Below, piece by piece: positions 5,758 through 13,909 of a stretch of DNA of 19,127 nt (position 1 is the stretch's first letter; every line of letters begins with the position of its first letter). The position numbers were made by a program, and so were the translations under genes. Location: NCBI GenBank assembly GCA_044353505.1, contig JBILBU010000036.1:1-19127 (forward strand), given 5' to 3'. The notes under the pieces were generated by a model. It searched no databases and was not told the DNA's origin. It saw nothing but the letters and a program-made list of their open reading frames with translations. The DNA comes from Pollutibacter sp044353505. GTDB lineage: Bacteria > Bacteroidota > Bacteroidia > Chitinophagales > Chitinophagaceae.

Positions 5758-6510
5758 ATGAAAATTATAAAACTATACATCATGACCGCAATGCTGACCC
5801 TAGCAATAGGATCATGCAAGAAGGAAAATGAGGTATTGATGAATGAGAAAATAAAAGACTACTACCCTCTCCAAGTTGGAAACAGTATTGTTTACCAACT
5901 GGACTCAACCGTATTTATAAAGTTTGGATCAAACAAGGTTGTACATTCTTACATCATAAAAGATGAAGTCGATTCAATAATCACTGACAACCTGGGAAGA
6001 AATTCATATAAAATAAAAAGGAAAATTAGAAACAGTACCGATACAACCATATGGGATGATCTTACGTCCTATCTAATTACAAAGGATTCGTTGCGTGTGG
6101 AACTGATAAAAGACAATCAACGTTATTTAATCATGATAGATCCTATAAAAAATAATGTCGAATGGAATGGCAACTCCTATATCAACACCATCAGCAATCC
6201 CGAATTGCAGTACCTAGATCAATGGAAATACTATTACAGCAATGTGAACATGCCTGCTACAATTAATAATGTCACGTATCCCGAAACCCTCACCATTGTT
6301 CAACAAGATGACACTATTGGAGATACAACAAACAAGGATTACTACTTTGAAGTAAACTACTCCAAAGAGGTATATGCAAAAGAAATTGGACTCATTCACA
6401 AAGAGTTTCTGCATGAGGCTTGGCAACCCGCAAACTCAAATTCCAACTCCGGGTACTACGAGTCAAATAGTTATGGACTAACATTAACGATTTTAAATCG
6501 AAATTTTTAA
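5758..6510 (+). CDS. Putative lipoprotein of unknown function
   Basis: I do not recognise the family. The ATG at 5758 gives 250 aa; a TTG at 5749 would add only three residues before the signal peptide. A hydrophobic signal segment (about 4-19) ends in the lipobox IGSC with lipid Cys20, and KKENE follows. A Lys followed by acidic residues just after the cysteine resembles the lipoprotein export signal described in Bacteroidota, so surface exposure is plausible. The mature part is polar, rich in Asn, Tyr, Ser and beta-prone strands, and includes YYPLQVGNSIVYQLDST near the N-terminus, a motif style seen in secreted beta-sandwich proteins. No catalytic motif is evident. The S8 peptidase gene starts 11 nt after its stop, so the two are probably co-expressed, perhaps with mnmA 71 nt upstream. 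Confidence 0.8.
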   Translation: MKIIKLYIMTAMLTLAIGSCKKENEVLMNEKIKDYYPLQVGNSIVYQLDSTVFIKFGSNKVVHSYIIKDEVDSIITDNLGRNSYKIKRKIRNSTDTTIWDDLTSYLITKDSLRVELIKDNQRYLIMIDPIKNNVEWNGNSYINTISNPELQYLDQWKYYYSNVNMPATINNVTYPETLTIVQQDDTIGDTTNKDYYFEVNYSKEVYAKEIGLIHKEFLHEAWQPANSNSNSGYYESNSYGLTLTILNRNF

Positions 6511-6521
6511 TCTATTATAAA

Positions 6522-8192
6522 GTGAAGGCAATACTAACCTTTTTTATCTTTTTCATTTCTACCTACACGCAGGCACAATATGCAAAGTACGTAGTGGAAC
6601 TCACTGATAAAAAAGGAACATCATATAGCCTAAGCAACCCCATCGATTTTCTTGCTCAGGAAAGTATTGAACGAAAGAGAAAATTTAAAATACCAATTGA
6701 CAGTACAGACCTGCCTGTTTCAAAAGATTACCTAGACAGCATCAGAAGTACAGGAAAAGTAGAAATATTAAATACCTCAAAGTGGTTAAATCAAGTCCTA
6801 ATAAGCACAACAGACGAAGATGAAATCATAAGAATAACACAGTTTCCATTTGTAAAAAAGAGAACCCCACTATCAAACAAGGCGTTGAAAAAAAATAGCA
6901 ACCTGTTACGAGAAAACATACAAGATGCTGGTGGCAATCGAACAGAATTAGAAGCTGAAGAAAATTTATTAAACTACGGAAATACCTCAAGCCAAGTAAC
7001 CATTCATGAGGGAGAGTACCTCCATAACAAAGGCTATCAGGGTCAAGGATTAAAAATTGCAATATTTGATGGCGGATTTTTACGTTACCAAACCAATGTC
7101 GCATTCGATAGCATCAGAAGGAATGGACAAATAAAAATGACTTGGGACTTTGTAGCCAGAAATAGTTTAGTAAACGAAGACAACTTTCATGGATCCTATT
7201 GCTTGTCCATCCTAGCCGCAAATATTCCTGGAACCTATGTTGGGTCTGCCCCACAGGCTTCTTACTATTTATTTAGAACGGAAGATGTAGGGTCTGAATA
7301 TCCGATTGAAGAACAAAACTGGATAGCGGCTGCTGAAATGGCGGATAGTATCGGAGTAGACATGATTAGCTCTTCACTTGGGTATTCTACTTTCGATGAC
7401 GAATCACTTGACCATAATTATGAGGATTTAAATGGAAAAACAACACTAATATCCAGAGCTGCAGCAATCGCTGCAAAAAAAGGTATCATCGTGATGACCA
7501 GTGCAGGCAATGAAGGAGCTGATGACTGGAAATATATTGCAGCTCCAGCTGATGCTGAAGGAATATTGTCTGTAGGAGCGGTAAATATAAGTAAACAAGT
7601 TGCAGACTTTTCAAGCTATGGCCCTGCCTATGATGGAAGAATCAAACCAGAAATTGCATCAGTTGGATGGAATACTTACCTAATCAATTCACTTGGGAGG
7701 GTTATACGATCTAGTGGAACCTCATATTCAAACCCAAATATAGCAGGCCTTATTGCTTGTTTATGGCAGGCATTCCCGGAGTTTAGTAGCAACGAAATTA
7801 TTGAAGAAGTTAAAAAAAGTGCAGATCGATATACCACACCAGATACTAGAACAGGATACGGATTACCCAATATGAAAATTGCTTATGACGCATTGGTAAA
7901 AGAAAGAGAGGTTAGAAAAACAATGCTCCTATTGAAACCAGAAAGAATAAAAGTATTTCCTATCCCATTTAAGGATAACTGCGCTCTGCTCTACAATTCA
8001 ACTAAAAATGGTAAACTTGATATTCAGATTTTTACAATAGAGGGAAAATGGATAAGAGGCTTATCATTTATTGTAAATGAAAATGAATTACACAATTTTA
8101 CAATCGATAATCTAGGGAGTCTTTCATCTGGACAGTATATTCTCAAATACCATGATCCTATAGGAGAAGGCATTATTAGGCTTGTAAAATAA
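6522..8192 (+). CDS. Secreted S8 (subtilisin-like) serine peptidase with probable type IX sorting domain
   Basis: This 556 aa secreted protease uses a GTG start at 6522; no in-frame ATG precedes the signal peptide (residues 1-18, ending TQA-Q). Residues about 20-113 look like an inhibitor-type prodomain. The catalytic triad is visible: Asp183 in IAIFDGG, His223 in FHGSY and Ser401 in SSGTSYSNPNIAG. The oxyanion Asn330 is in TSAGNEG. Residues about 470-556 look like a Por secretion-tail domain (RIKVFPIPF through SLSSGQYIL to a C-terminal IIRLVK), which would direct export by the type IX system and surface attachment or release. The gene follows the lipoprotein by 11 nt. Its 3' end overlaps the convergent methyltransferase gene by 17 nt. 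Substrate is unknown. Confidence 0.93.
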   Translation: MKAILTFFIFFISTYTQAQYAKYVVELTDKKGTSYSLSNPIDFLAQESIERKRKFKIPIDSTDLPVSKDYLDSIRSTGKVEILNTSKWLNQVLISTTDEDEIIRITQFPFVKKRTPLSNKALKKNSNLLRENIQDAGGNRTELEAEENLLNYGNTSSQVTIHEGEYLHNKGYQGQGLKIAIFDGGFLRYQTNVAFDSIRRNGQIKMTWDFVARNSLVNEDNFHGSYCLSILAANIPGTYVGSAPQASYYLFRTEDVGSEYPIEEQNWIAAAEMADSIGVDMISSSLGYSTFDDESLDHNYEDLNGKTTLISRAAAIAAKKGIIVMTSAGNEGADDWKYIAAPADAEGILSVGAVNISKQVADFSSYGPAYDGRIKPEIASVGWNTYLINSLGRVIRSSGTSYSNPNIAGLIACLWQAFPEFSSNEIIEEVKKSADRYTTPDTRTGYGLPNMKIAYDALVKEREVRKTMLLLKPERIKVFPIPFKDNCALLYNSTKNGKLDIQIFTIEGKWIRGLSFIVNENELHNFTIDNLGSLSSGQYILKYHDPIGEGIIRLVK

Positions 8193-9372
8193 ACAATGCG
8201 GTAAAAAGTGTATCTGATTCACTGGTTATTCCAGAAATCAACTCCTGCTTAACAAGCTTTAGTTTTGTTGTTTGCTGAATAAAGTCAACCAATGACTCAT
8301 TTTCTTGATAGAATACGGAACAGGTAATGTAAAGCATATACCCCCCAGGCTTTAACTGCTCTGGCAGTCGAGATACAATACTTGTCTGACGCTGGCGATA
8401 GCTATCGATCAACGTTTCATCAAATGACCTAAGCCATTCAGGGCTCCTTCCCCAAGTACCGGAACCCGTGCAAGGCACATCAGCAATAATCAGATCCACG
8501 CCACCTGTAGGTAGATTTGAAATTGAAACCTGAGAAGACAGGGGGTGCTGTAAATCAGTGCAAAAAACTTTTTCAGGAATAATATGAGCAAGCTTGAACC
8601 GGTATTCCAATTCTTCAAGAATATCTTCCCGTATATCAGAGACATAAAGTTTTGCTTGAGGAAAAACATCCCGAGCCATAATTGCCTTACCCCCACTCCC
8701 TGCACAGGCATCCCATATTGAGAGCTGCTTAGGAAAAACAACACCAGCCAACACATCAAAAGTTTGTTGAGAACCATAGTCTTGAACAACACAATCTGAA
8801 TCAACATCCAATAGTGCTTCAATATCCACATTGCCGTAAAGCTTAAGACAGGATTCTGTTACAGATTGAAATTTAACTTCGTTCTTTGCCAACACCTCCA
8901 GAACCTTATTCTTTTTACCAGGTCTTACCCGTATAAAAAAAGCAGGTTTTTTAATGTGATTAATAGAAAAAAGTTCAATGTCAATTCCTGTTGAAAGTTG
9001 ATGTTGAGAAGGAAATATTTTATGCTCATCAAAAGCAGGGTATTGAGTCTTGATGACTTCAATTTTATCAGCAATATCGTTGTCTATAGACATGATTAAG
9101 GATGGACTAACCATCTCGAGATAACCTCTGTCGAACTGATGAGTAAGGTAATATCCTATAATGAGCTGGTCTTGTAGGTTGAAATCCAATGCAGACTGCC
9201 CTATCCTAAAATAACCAAAACACAAATCGGCAATGATCTTTCTGTCTCTCGACCCGAATTTTTTAAACCTCCGAAAATACTTCTTTAAATAAAAAGGAAA
9301 AGGTTCCCTGTAGGAATATGCATTCAGAATAGATGATGCAGTATTTTGATAAGAATGAAAATATGCACTCAT
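8176..9372 (-). CDS. RsmB/NOP-family RNA (cytosine-5) methyltransferase
   Basis: This 398 aa SAM-dependent methyltransferase makes 5-methylcytosine in RNA, most likely 16S rRNA as in the RsmB group. The N-terminal 140 residues are basic and helical, consistent with an RNA-binding or NusB-like part. The catalytic domain shows motif I DACAGSGGKA (221-230), motif IV ADVPCTGSGTWGRSPEW with Cys301, and motif VI LYITCSVFYQENE with the nucleophile Cys351. The two-cysteine arrangement is diagnostic of this superfamily. Whether it is the strict RsmB orthologue (C967 in E. coli) cannot be decided here, so no symbol is given. It starts 33 nt after sucB on the same strand and is likely the third gene of that operon. 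Its 3' end overlaps the S8 peptidase gene by 17 nt. Confidence 0.92.
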   Translation of the reverse strand: MSAYFHSYQNTASSILNAYSYREPFPFYLKKYFRRFKKFGSRDRKIIADLCFGYFRIGQSALDFNLQDQLIIGYYLTHQFDRGYLEMVSPSLIMSIDNDIADKIEVIKTQYPAFDEHKIFPSQHQLSTGIDIELFSINHIKKPAFFIRVRPGKKNKVLEVLAKNEVKFQSVTESCLKLYGNVDIEALLDVDSDCVVQDYGSQQTFDVLAGVVFPKQLSIWDACAGSGGKAIMARDVFPQAKLYVSDIREDILEELEYRFKLAHIIPEKVFCTDLQHPLSSQVSISNLPTGGVDLIIADVPCTGSGTWGRSPEWLRSFDETLIDSYRQRQTSIVSRLPEQLKPGGYMLYITCSVFYQENESLVDFIQQTTKLKLVKQELISGITSESDTLFTALFILQA

Positions 9373-9405
9373 CCTGATATGATAAAAAATTTAATGAATA
9401 CAAGA

Positions 9406-10599
9406 TCAAAGTTCCAGTAATGATTTTACAGGATCCTTACCGAATAACAATTGAGCAGGATTTTCAAGCAGCTCCTTCACCCTAACTAGAAAGCCAACGC
9501 TTTCTCTACCATCAATTATGCGGTGATCGTAACTTAGAGCGAGATACATCATCGGACGTACCACAACCTGACCCTTAACAACTACGGCACGATCTTCAAT
9601 TTTGTGCATTCCGAGGATTGCCGATTGAGGTATGTTGATGATGGGCGTGCTCATGAGTGAACCAAAAACCCCACCATTGGTGATTGTAAAAGTTCCGCCC
9701 TGCATTTCTTCAAGCGTTAATTTATTATCCCTTGCTTTTGTAGCCAGTTCCACAACTTTCTTTTCAACTTCTGCCATTGATAAGCTTTCTGCATTTCTGA
9801 TGATTGGAACAACCAGCCCTTTGGGAGCAGAAACGGCAATAGAGATATCACAAAAATCGTGGTAGATAATTTCTTCGTTATTCAGGTAAGCATTCACCGC
9901 CGGCCACTCTTGCAGAGCAAATGCACATGCTTTTGTAAAGAAGCTCATGAATCCAAGACCTACACCGTGTACTTCCTTAAATTTATCCTTATACTGGGAA
10001 CGTATTTCCATTACATGACCCATATCAACCTCATTAAATGTGGTTAACATTGCGGTAGTATTCTTGGCCTCCACCAATCTGCGTGAAACAGTCTTTCTTA
10101 GTTGGGTCATTTTCTCTTTTCGCTCACCCCTACCAAACAATACCGTACCCGCTTTTCTACCAGGAGTTGAAAGCGCTTCCAATACATCCTGCTTGAGTAT
10201 TTTACCCCCTGTTCCAGAAGCTGCAATGGCCTTTGCATCAACTTTCTTGTCTGCGATGATAGCAGCAGCAACCGGACTGGCTTTCACATCTTGCTTTACT
10301 ACTTGCTCAACTTTTTTTGAAGGCTTTTCCTCTGTAACCGCTTTAGGAGCATCCGCAGGTCTTGCAGCCTTATCATCGATTGAGCAAACGGTGTCACCAA
10401 TGCCTAGTGTATCACCTTCAGCAACTAGAATCTTCAACAAGCCAGACTGCTCCGCATTGATTTCGAAAGTTGCTTTTTCACTTTCAATTTCTGCGAGTAC
10501 CTCGTCTCGTTCAACCCATTGGCCATCTTTTTTTAACCACTTGGCAAGACTTACCTCGTTAATTGATTCTCCTACTGCTGGTACTTTTATTTCTATCAT
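9406..10599 (-). CDS. sucB: 2-oxoglutarate dehydrogenase E2, dihydrolipoyllysine-residue succinyltransferase
   Basis: This is the E2 core of the 2-oxoglutarate dehydrogenase complex (also called odhB); it transfers the succinyl group from lipoamide to CoA. The 397 aa are in order: a lipoyl domain (about 1-75) with the lipoyl Lys42 in EIESEKATFE; an Ala/Lys/Pro-rich linker; a peripheral subunit-binding domain (about 107-143, SPVAAAIIADKKVDAKAI through GKILKQDVLEAL); and the catalytic domain (about 165-397). The catalytic motif SYDHRIIDGRE holds His359 and Asp363. FNEVDM and GLVVPIIRNA are further E2 marks. It lies 33 nt downstream of sucA, which fixes it as the 2-oxoglutarate rather than the pyruvate version. 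E3 is not in the window. Confidence 0.97.
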   Translation of the reverse strand: MIEIKVPAVGESINEVSLAKWLKKDGQWVERDEVLAEIESEKATFEINAEQSGLLKILVAEGDTLGIGDTVCSIDDKAARPADAPKAVTEEKPSKKVEQVVKQDVKASPVAAAIIADKKVDAKAIAASGTGGKILKQDVLEALSTPGRKAGTVLFGRGERKEKMTQLRKTVSRRLVEAKNTTAMLTTFNEVDMGHVMEIRSQYKDKFKEVHGVGLGFMSFFTKACAFALQEWPAVNAYLNNEEIIYHDFCDISIAVSAPKGLVVPIIRNAESLSMAEVEKKVVELATKARDNKLTLEEMQGGTFTITNGGVFGSLMSTPIINIPQSAILGMHKIEDRAVVVKGQVVVRPMMYLALSYDHRIIDGRESVGFLVRVKELLENPAQLLFGKDPVKSLLEL

Positions 10600-10632
10600 A
10601 CTTTTCTATTGAAAGTTTTGAATCGCTATACT

Positions 10633-13368
10633 TTATGATGTGAATGCTTTTTTAATAATGCTTTCCTGCTCTGCAGCATGAATCTTACTGAACCCTGTTG
10701 CAGTTGATGCACTGGCAGAACGTGCAACAATCTTGTAAGAAAACCCATCAAGGTTCATCTTCAAGAAAGAAGCCGCCCCCATATTCATAGGTTCTTCCTG
10801 AACCCATGTCCACTCAGCCTTCCCATACTTTGCTACCAAAGCATGGAGTTGTTTTGTGGGCAGTGGATAGAGCTGTTCTAAACGAAGAACAGCGGTATCA
10901 ACAATATTATTTTTAGACTTGTATTCATTAAGGTCAAAATAAACCTTACCGCTACAAAACAGTACACGCTTTACTTTATCAGCATTTGCTTCGGCGTCGT
11001 CAATAACCTCTTTAAAAGCCCCTTCTGTAAAATCAGTCATCAATGAATAAGATCCAGGATGTCTTAAATTGGCCTTGGGAGAGAAATTAATTAATGGCTT
11101 TCTAAAGCTCCAAGTCATCTGACGCCTTAGTGCATGAAACAAATTTGAAGAGGTGGTGATGTTTGTAATGACCATGTTGAGCTCAGCACACATTTGAAGA
11201 AATCTTTCCATCCTTCCACTGCTGTGCTCAGGGCCTTGTCCTTCATAACCATGGGGCAACAACATAACTAGCCCATTCATTCGATTCCATTTTTGCTCCG
11301 CGCTGCAAATAAACTGGTCAATCATGGTTTGTGCACCATTGGAAAAATCGCCAAACTGGGCTTCCCAAAGTACTAATGCATTTGGATTCGCCAAGGCATA
11401 ACCATATTCGAAACCAAGCACACCATACTCACTCAACAAAGAATTATAAATATTGAACTTTTCTTTTGCACCAGGAATATCTTGAAGCCTATTGTGCTGG
11501 CTATCTGTTTGTTCATCCAAAATTACTGCATGCCGGTGGCTAAAAGTACCACGCTTTACGTCTTGTCCACTCATCCTCACACCCTTTCCGTCAGCAAGCA
11601 AACTGGCATAAGCCAGCAGTTCTCCAGTTGCCCAGTCGATTTTATTTTCCTTCTCGAGCAGGGTAATCTTATCACCCAATAATTTTTCTATCTTTTTTAA
11701 TGGCTTAAACCCTGAAGGAACCTTCATGATTGCACCAAACAATTTATTGAACAATTCAACAGAAACTGACGTTGAGGGCGAGTAATCAAAATCCGTTGTT
11801 ACAGCTTTTTTAAGGCTCTTCCAGACCAACTCAGGTGCCTGATAATGATAGGGCAATGGATGCTGCTTTACCTCATCCAAGCGCTCTTGCAAATCAGACC
11901 AGAACTTCTTCTCCATATCTGAGGCTAGAGTCCGGATCTCCTGACTATCATTTTCTTGTAGGAAGTTAACATACTGCTCTCTGGGATTGAGATGCTTTTC
12001 AATGATTGCATACAGATGTGGCTGTGTAAATTTAGGATCATCTCCCTCATTGTGCCCATGCTTGCGATAGCAAACCATATCAATAAACACATCACTGTTG
12101 AAACGTTGCCTGTAGCGAGTCGCAATCTCTATGCATTTCACAACAGCCTCCGGATCATCACCATTGACATGCATCACAGGGGCTTGAACCATTGCCGCAA
12201 GTGAAGTACAATAATCTGCAGATCGTGCATCTTCGAAATTGGTGGTGAACCCAATCTGATTGTTGATAACAAAGTGAATGGTACCTCCTGTGGAGTATCC
12301 ATCAAGACCAGACATTTGAAGTATTTCATAAACAATTCCTTGGCCAGCTACAGATGCATCGCCATGAATCAAGACAGGAAGTATTGAATCATACTCACTG
12401 TTGTACATCACATCAGCCTTTGCGCGTGAAAATCCAAGCACAACGGGATCAACGGCCTCTAAGTGAGAAGGGTTGGGCATCAACTTAAGTGAAATCGTAT
12501 TGCCTGAGGCAGTCTTCACTTCACTTCCAAAACCAAGATGATATTTAACATCGCCACTGCCCATCGTTTGATCGGGAGATGACTTGCCCTCAAATTCACT
12601 AAAAATATGCTCGTAGGTTTTGCCCATAATGTTGGCCAATACATTTAACCTACCTCTATGTGCCATTCCAATGACTACTTCCTTAACACCCAACTCACTG
12701 GCAGTATTAATCATGGCATCCAACGCCGCTATGGTTGTTTCTCCCCCTTCAAGCGAGAATCTTTTCTGTCCGATATATTTTGTGTGGAGGAACTTTTCAA
12801 AAATCACACCCTGATTCAACTTCTCAAGAATCCTCTTCTTCTTTTCAAAAGATAAGGGGGTTGGGAAATCATGCTCCATTTCTTGAGTAAGAAAATTAAT
12901 TTTCTCCTGACTGCTGATGTATTTAAACTCAATACCCACATGGTGAGCATAGCATTTTTCAAGATGTTTTAAAATATCTGATAATTGAATAGTACCTAAC
13001 CCAATTAAATTGCCTGCATAGAAAGTTGATGAGAGATCTGCCTGAGATAGACCAAAGAAACCTAAATCAAGATTAGGCATCCTGTCCTTTCTTTCCCTAA
13101 TGGGATTAGTCTTGGCAATTAAATGTCCTTTATTGCGATAGCCAAGAATCAGGCGGTAAACGCCCAGCTCTTTTCTCCAGTCAATTTCTGCGGACAAGGT
13201 AGACGCCTCACCAGGTTTTCTATCCTGAATTTGGGAAACAGCAAAATCAAACCCTTCAAAAAACTTCCTCAGGTCTGGATCAATACTTTCAGGAGAACGC
13301 GAAAAATCCTGATAAAGCTGCTCAATATAAGATGGATGAGACGATGTGATGTATGAAAAATCCTTCAT
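10633..13368 (-). CDS. sucA: 2-oxoglutarate dehydrogenase E1, thiamine diphosphate-dependent
   Basis: This is the E1 component (also odhA), which decarboxylates 2-oxoglutarate and passes the succinyl group to lipoyl-E2 in the TCA cycle. Length is 911 aa, normal for the family. The N-terminal stretch YIEQLYQDFSRSPESIDP is the conserved E2-contact region. KRFSLEGGE (202-210) and GMAHRGRLNVL (234-244) are family signatures. The thiamine diphosphate motif runs from GDASVAGQG (336-344) to NN (369-370). The C-terminal part has the transketolase-like pyrimidine domain (LLPHGYEGQGPEHSSGRMER). It is the first gene of the sucA-sucB-methyltransferase run. Its start region faces rpsT across about 180 bp; a GATATTTG on the minus strand (13406-13413) could be an imperfect -7 element. 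Confidence 0.98.
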   Translation of the reverse strand: MKDFSYITSSHPSYIEQLYQDFSRSPESIDPDLRKFFEGFDFAVSQIQDRKPGEASTLSAEIDWRKELGVYRLILGYRNKGHLIAKTNPIRERKDRMPNLDLGFFGLSQADLSSTFYAGNLIGLGTIQLSDILKHLEKCYAHHVGIEFKYISSQEKINFLTQEMEHDFPTPLSFEKKKRILEKLNQGVIFEKFLHTKYIGQKRFSLEGGETTIAALDAMINTASELGVKEVVIGMAHRGRLNVLANIMGKTYEHIFSEFEGKSSPDQTMGSGDVKYHLGFGSEVKTASGNTISLKLMPNPSHLEAVDPVVLGFSRAKADVMYNSEYDSILPVLIHGDASVAGQGIVYEILQMSGLDGYSTGGTIHFVINNQIGFTTNFEDARSADYCTSLAAMVQAPVMHVNGDDPEAVVKCIEIATRYRQRFNSDVFIDMVCYRKHGHNEGDDPKFTQPHLYAIIEKHLNPREQYVNFLQENDSQEIRTLASDMEKKFWSDLQERLDEVKQHPLPYHYQAPELVWKSLKKAVTTDFDYSPSTSVSVELFNKLFGAIMKVPSGFKPLKKIEKLLGDKITLLEKENKIDWATGELLAYASLLADGKGVRMSGQDVKRGTFSHRHAVILDEQTDSQHNRLQDIPGAKEKFNIYNSLLSEYGVLGFEYGYALANPNALVLWEAQFGDFSNGAQTMIDQFICSAEQKWNRMNGLVMLLPHGYEGQGPEHSSGRMERFLQMCAELNMVITNITTSSNLFHALRRQMTWSFRKPLINFSPKANLRHPGSYSLMTDFTEGAFKEVIDDAEANADKVKRVLFCSGKVYFDLNEYKSKNNIVDTAVLRLEQLYPLPTKQLHALVAKYGKAEWTWVQEEPMNMGAASFLKMNLDGFSYKIVARSASASTATGFSKIHAAEQESIIKKAFTS

Positions 13369-13488
13369 TTCCTATAGCTATAAGGTTAACTGCCTAAAAC
13401 TGTGGCAAATATCGTTTATTTGGACTGAAAAAATATCAGGAATCTTCGATCGTCCGCTGAATGAAATACTTTTTAAAAACAGCTTATT

Positions 13489-13520
13489 TTTGGTTGATAT
13501 CACTAAGTCCCTTACCTTCG
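13489..13520 (+). promoter_or_regulatory. rpsT promoter (TTTG, 20 nt, TACCTTCG)
   Basis: A TTTG at 13489-13492 and TACCTTCG at 13513-13520 are 20 nt apart. This is the spacing and close to the sequence of the Bacteroidota housekeeping promoter (TTTG/TTG, 19-23 nt, TAnnTTTG), with C for T at one position. The transcription start would be near 13526, giving a leader of about 23 nt before the rpsT ATG. The 12-mer TTACCTTCGCAT here recurs exactly upstream of guaA. Confidence 0.65.
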
Positions 13521-13548
13521 CATCCCGTAAAAAAGAAAACAAGAAAGG

Positions 13549-13803
13549 ATGGCAAATCATAAGGCAACCAAGAAAGACGTACGCCAGGTGGCTAAACGCA
13601 GGGAGAAAAATCGTTACCAAGGTAAAACTACCAGAAACGCCATGCGTGATCTTCGCGCATTGACTTCTGCAGGTGAAGCCAAGGAATCCCTCCCTAATGT
13701 GCTCAGCAAGATCGATAAACTTGCAAAAAAGGGCGTTATTCACAAAAATAAGGCTGCAAACCTGAAAAGTTCACTGGCCAAAGCTATTTCCAAAATAGCT
13801 TAG
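13549..13803 (+). CDS. rpsT: 30S ribosomal protein bS20
   Basis: This 84 aa, strongly basic, helical protein is bS20, which binds 16S rRNA early in assembly of the small subunit. The N-terminus MANHKATKKDVRQVAKRREKN and the segments NVLSKIDKLAKKGVIHKNKA and the Ser/Ala/Lys-rich C-terminus are characteristic. A purine stretch AAGAAAGG abuts the ATG with essentially no spacing, so it is a poor Shine-Dalgarno sequence, as is usual in this phylum. It is a single-gene unit bounded by a good promoter and an intrinsic terminator, and is divergent from sucA. Confidence 0.97.
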   Translation: MANHKATKKDVRQVAKRREKNRYQGKTTRNAMRDLRALTSAGEAKESLPNVLSKIDKLAKKGVIHKNKAANLKSSLAKAISKIA

Positions 13804-13822
13804 TCTGCAACTCAATACATTG

Positions 13823-13856
13823 AAAAAAGAACATCCCTAGGGATGTTCTTTTTTTT
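13823..13856 (+). terminator. Intrinsic terminator of rpsT
   Basis: A perfect 32-bp palindrome (13823-13854) is centred on CCCTAGGG, with arms AGAACATCCCT and its complement, extended by A-run/T-run pairing. It is followed by an eight-T tract (13849-13856). It begins 20 nt after the rpsT stop. The A-tract on the 5' side would let it work in the opposite direction too, but no minus-strand gene ends here. It is the only textbook intrinsic terminator I could find in the window. Confidence 0.92.
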
Positions 13857-13891
13857 GGGGCCATCTGATAGCATCTTCATCTGTGAAATCT

Positions 13892-13903
13892 TTACCTTCG
13901 CAT
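13892..13903 (+). promoter_or_regulatory. Probable -7 promoter element of guaA
   Basis: TTACCTTCGCAT is identical to the 12-mer in the rpsT promoter. The core TACCTTCG occupies 13893-13900. No clear TTTG is found 19-23 nt upstream. The transcription start would fall at about 13905-13907, just 3-5 nt before the guaA ATG at 13910, implying a leaderless or nearly leaderless message. Confidence 0.5.
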
Positions 13904-13909
13904 TCATCT

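Noticed and set aside
10040..10612. 190-codon plus-strand open frame opposite sucB
   Set aside because: It lies antisense to a well-supported E2 gene, is low in complexity (Ser/Ala/Thr runs) and has no recognisable motif; it is a shadow of the coding frame.
13378..13743. 121-codon minus-strand frame spanning the rpsT promoter and gene
   Set aside because: It overlaps rpsT antisense and its promoter; the product has no recognisable domain.
13883..13909. GTG start giving guaA nine extra residues
   Set aside because: The extension overlaps the TTACCTTCGCAT element, and the conserved protein start is MTEKILILDFGSQYTQ at 13910.
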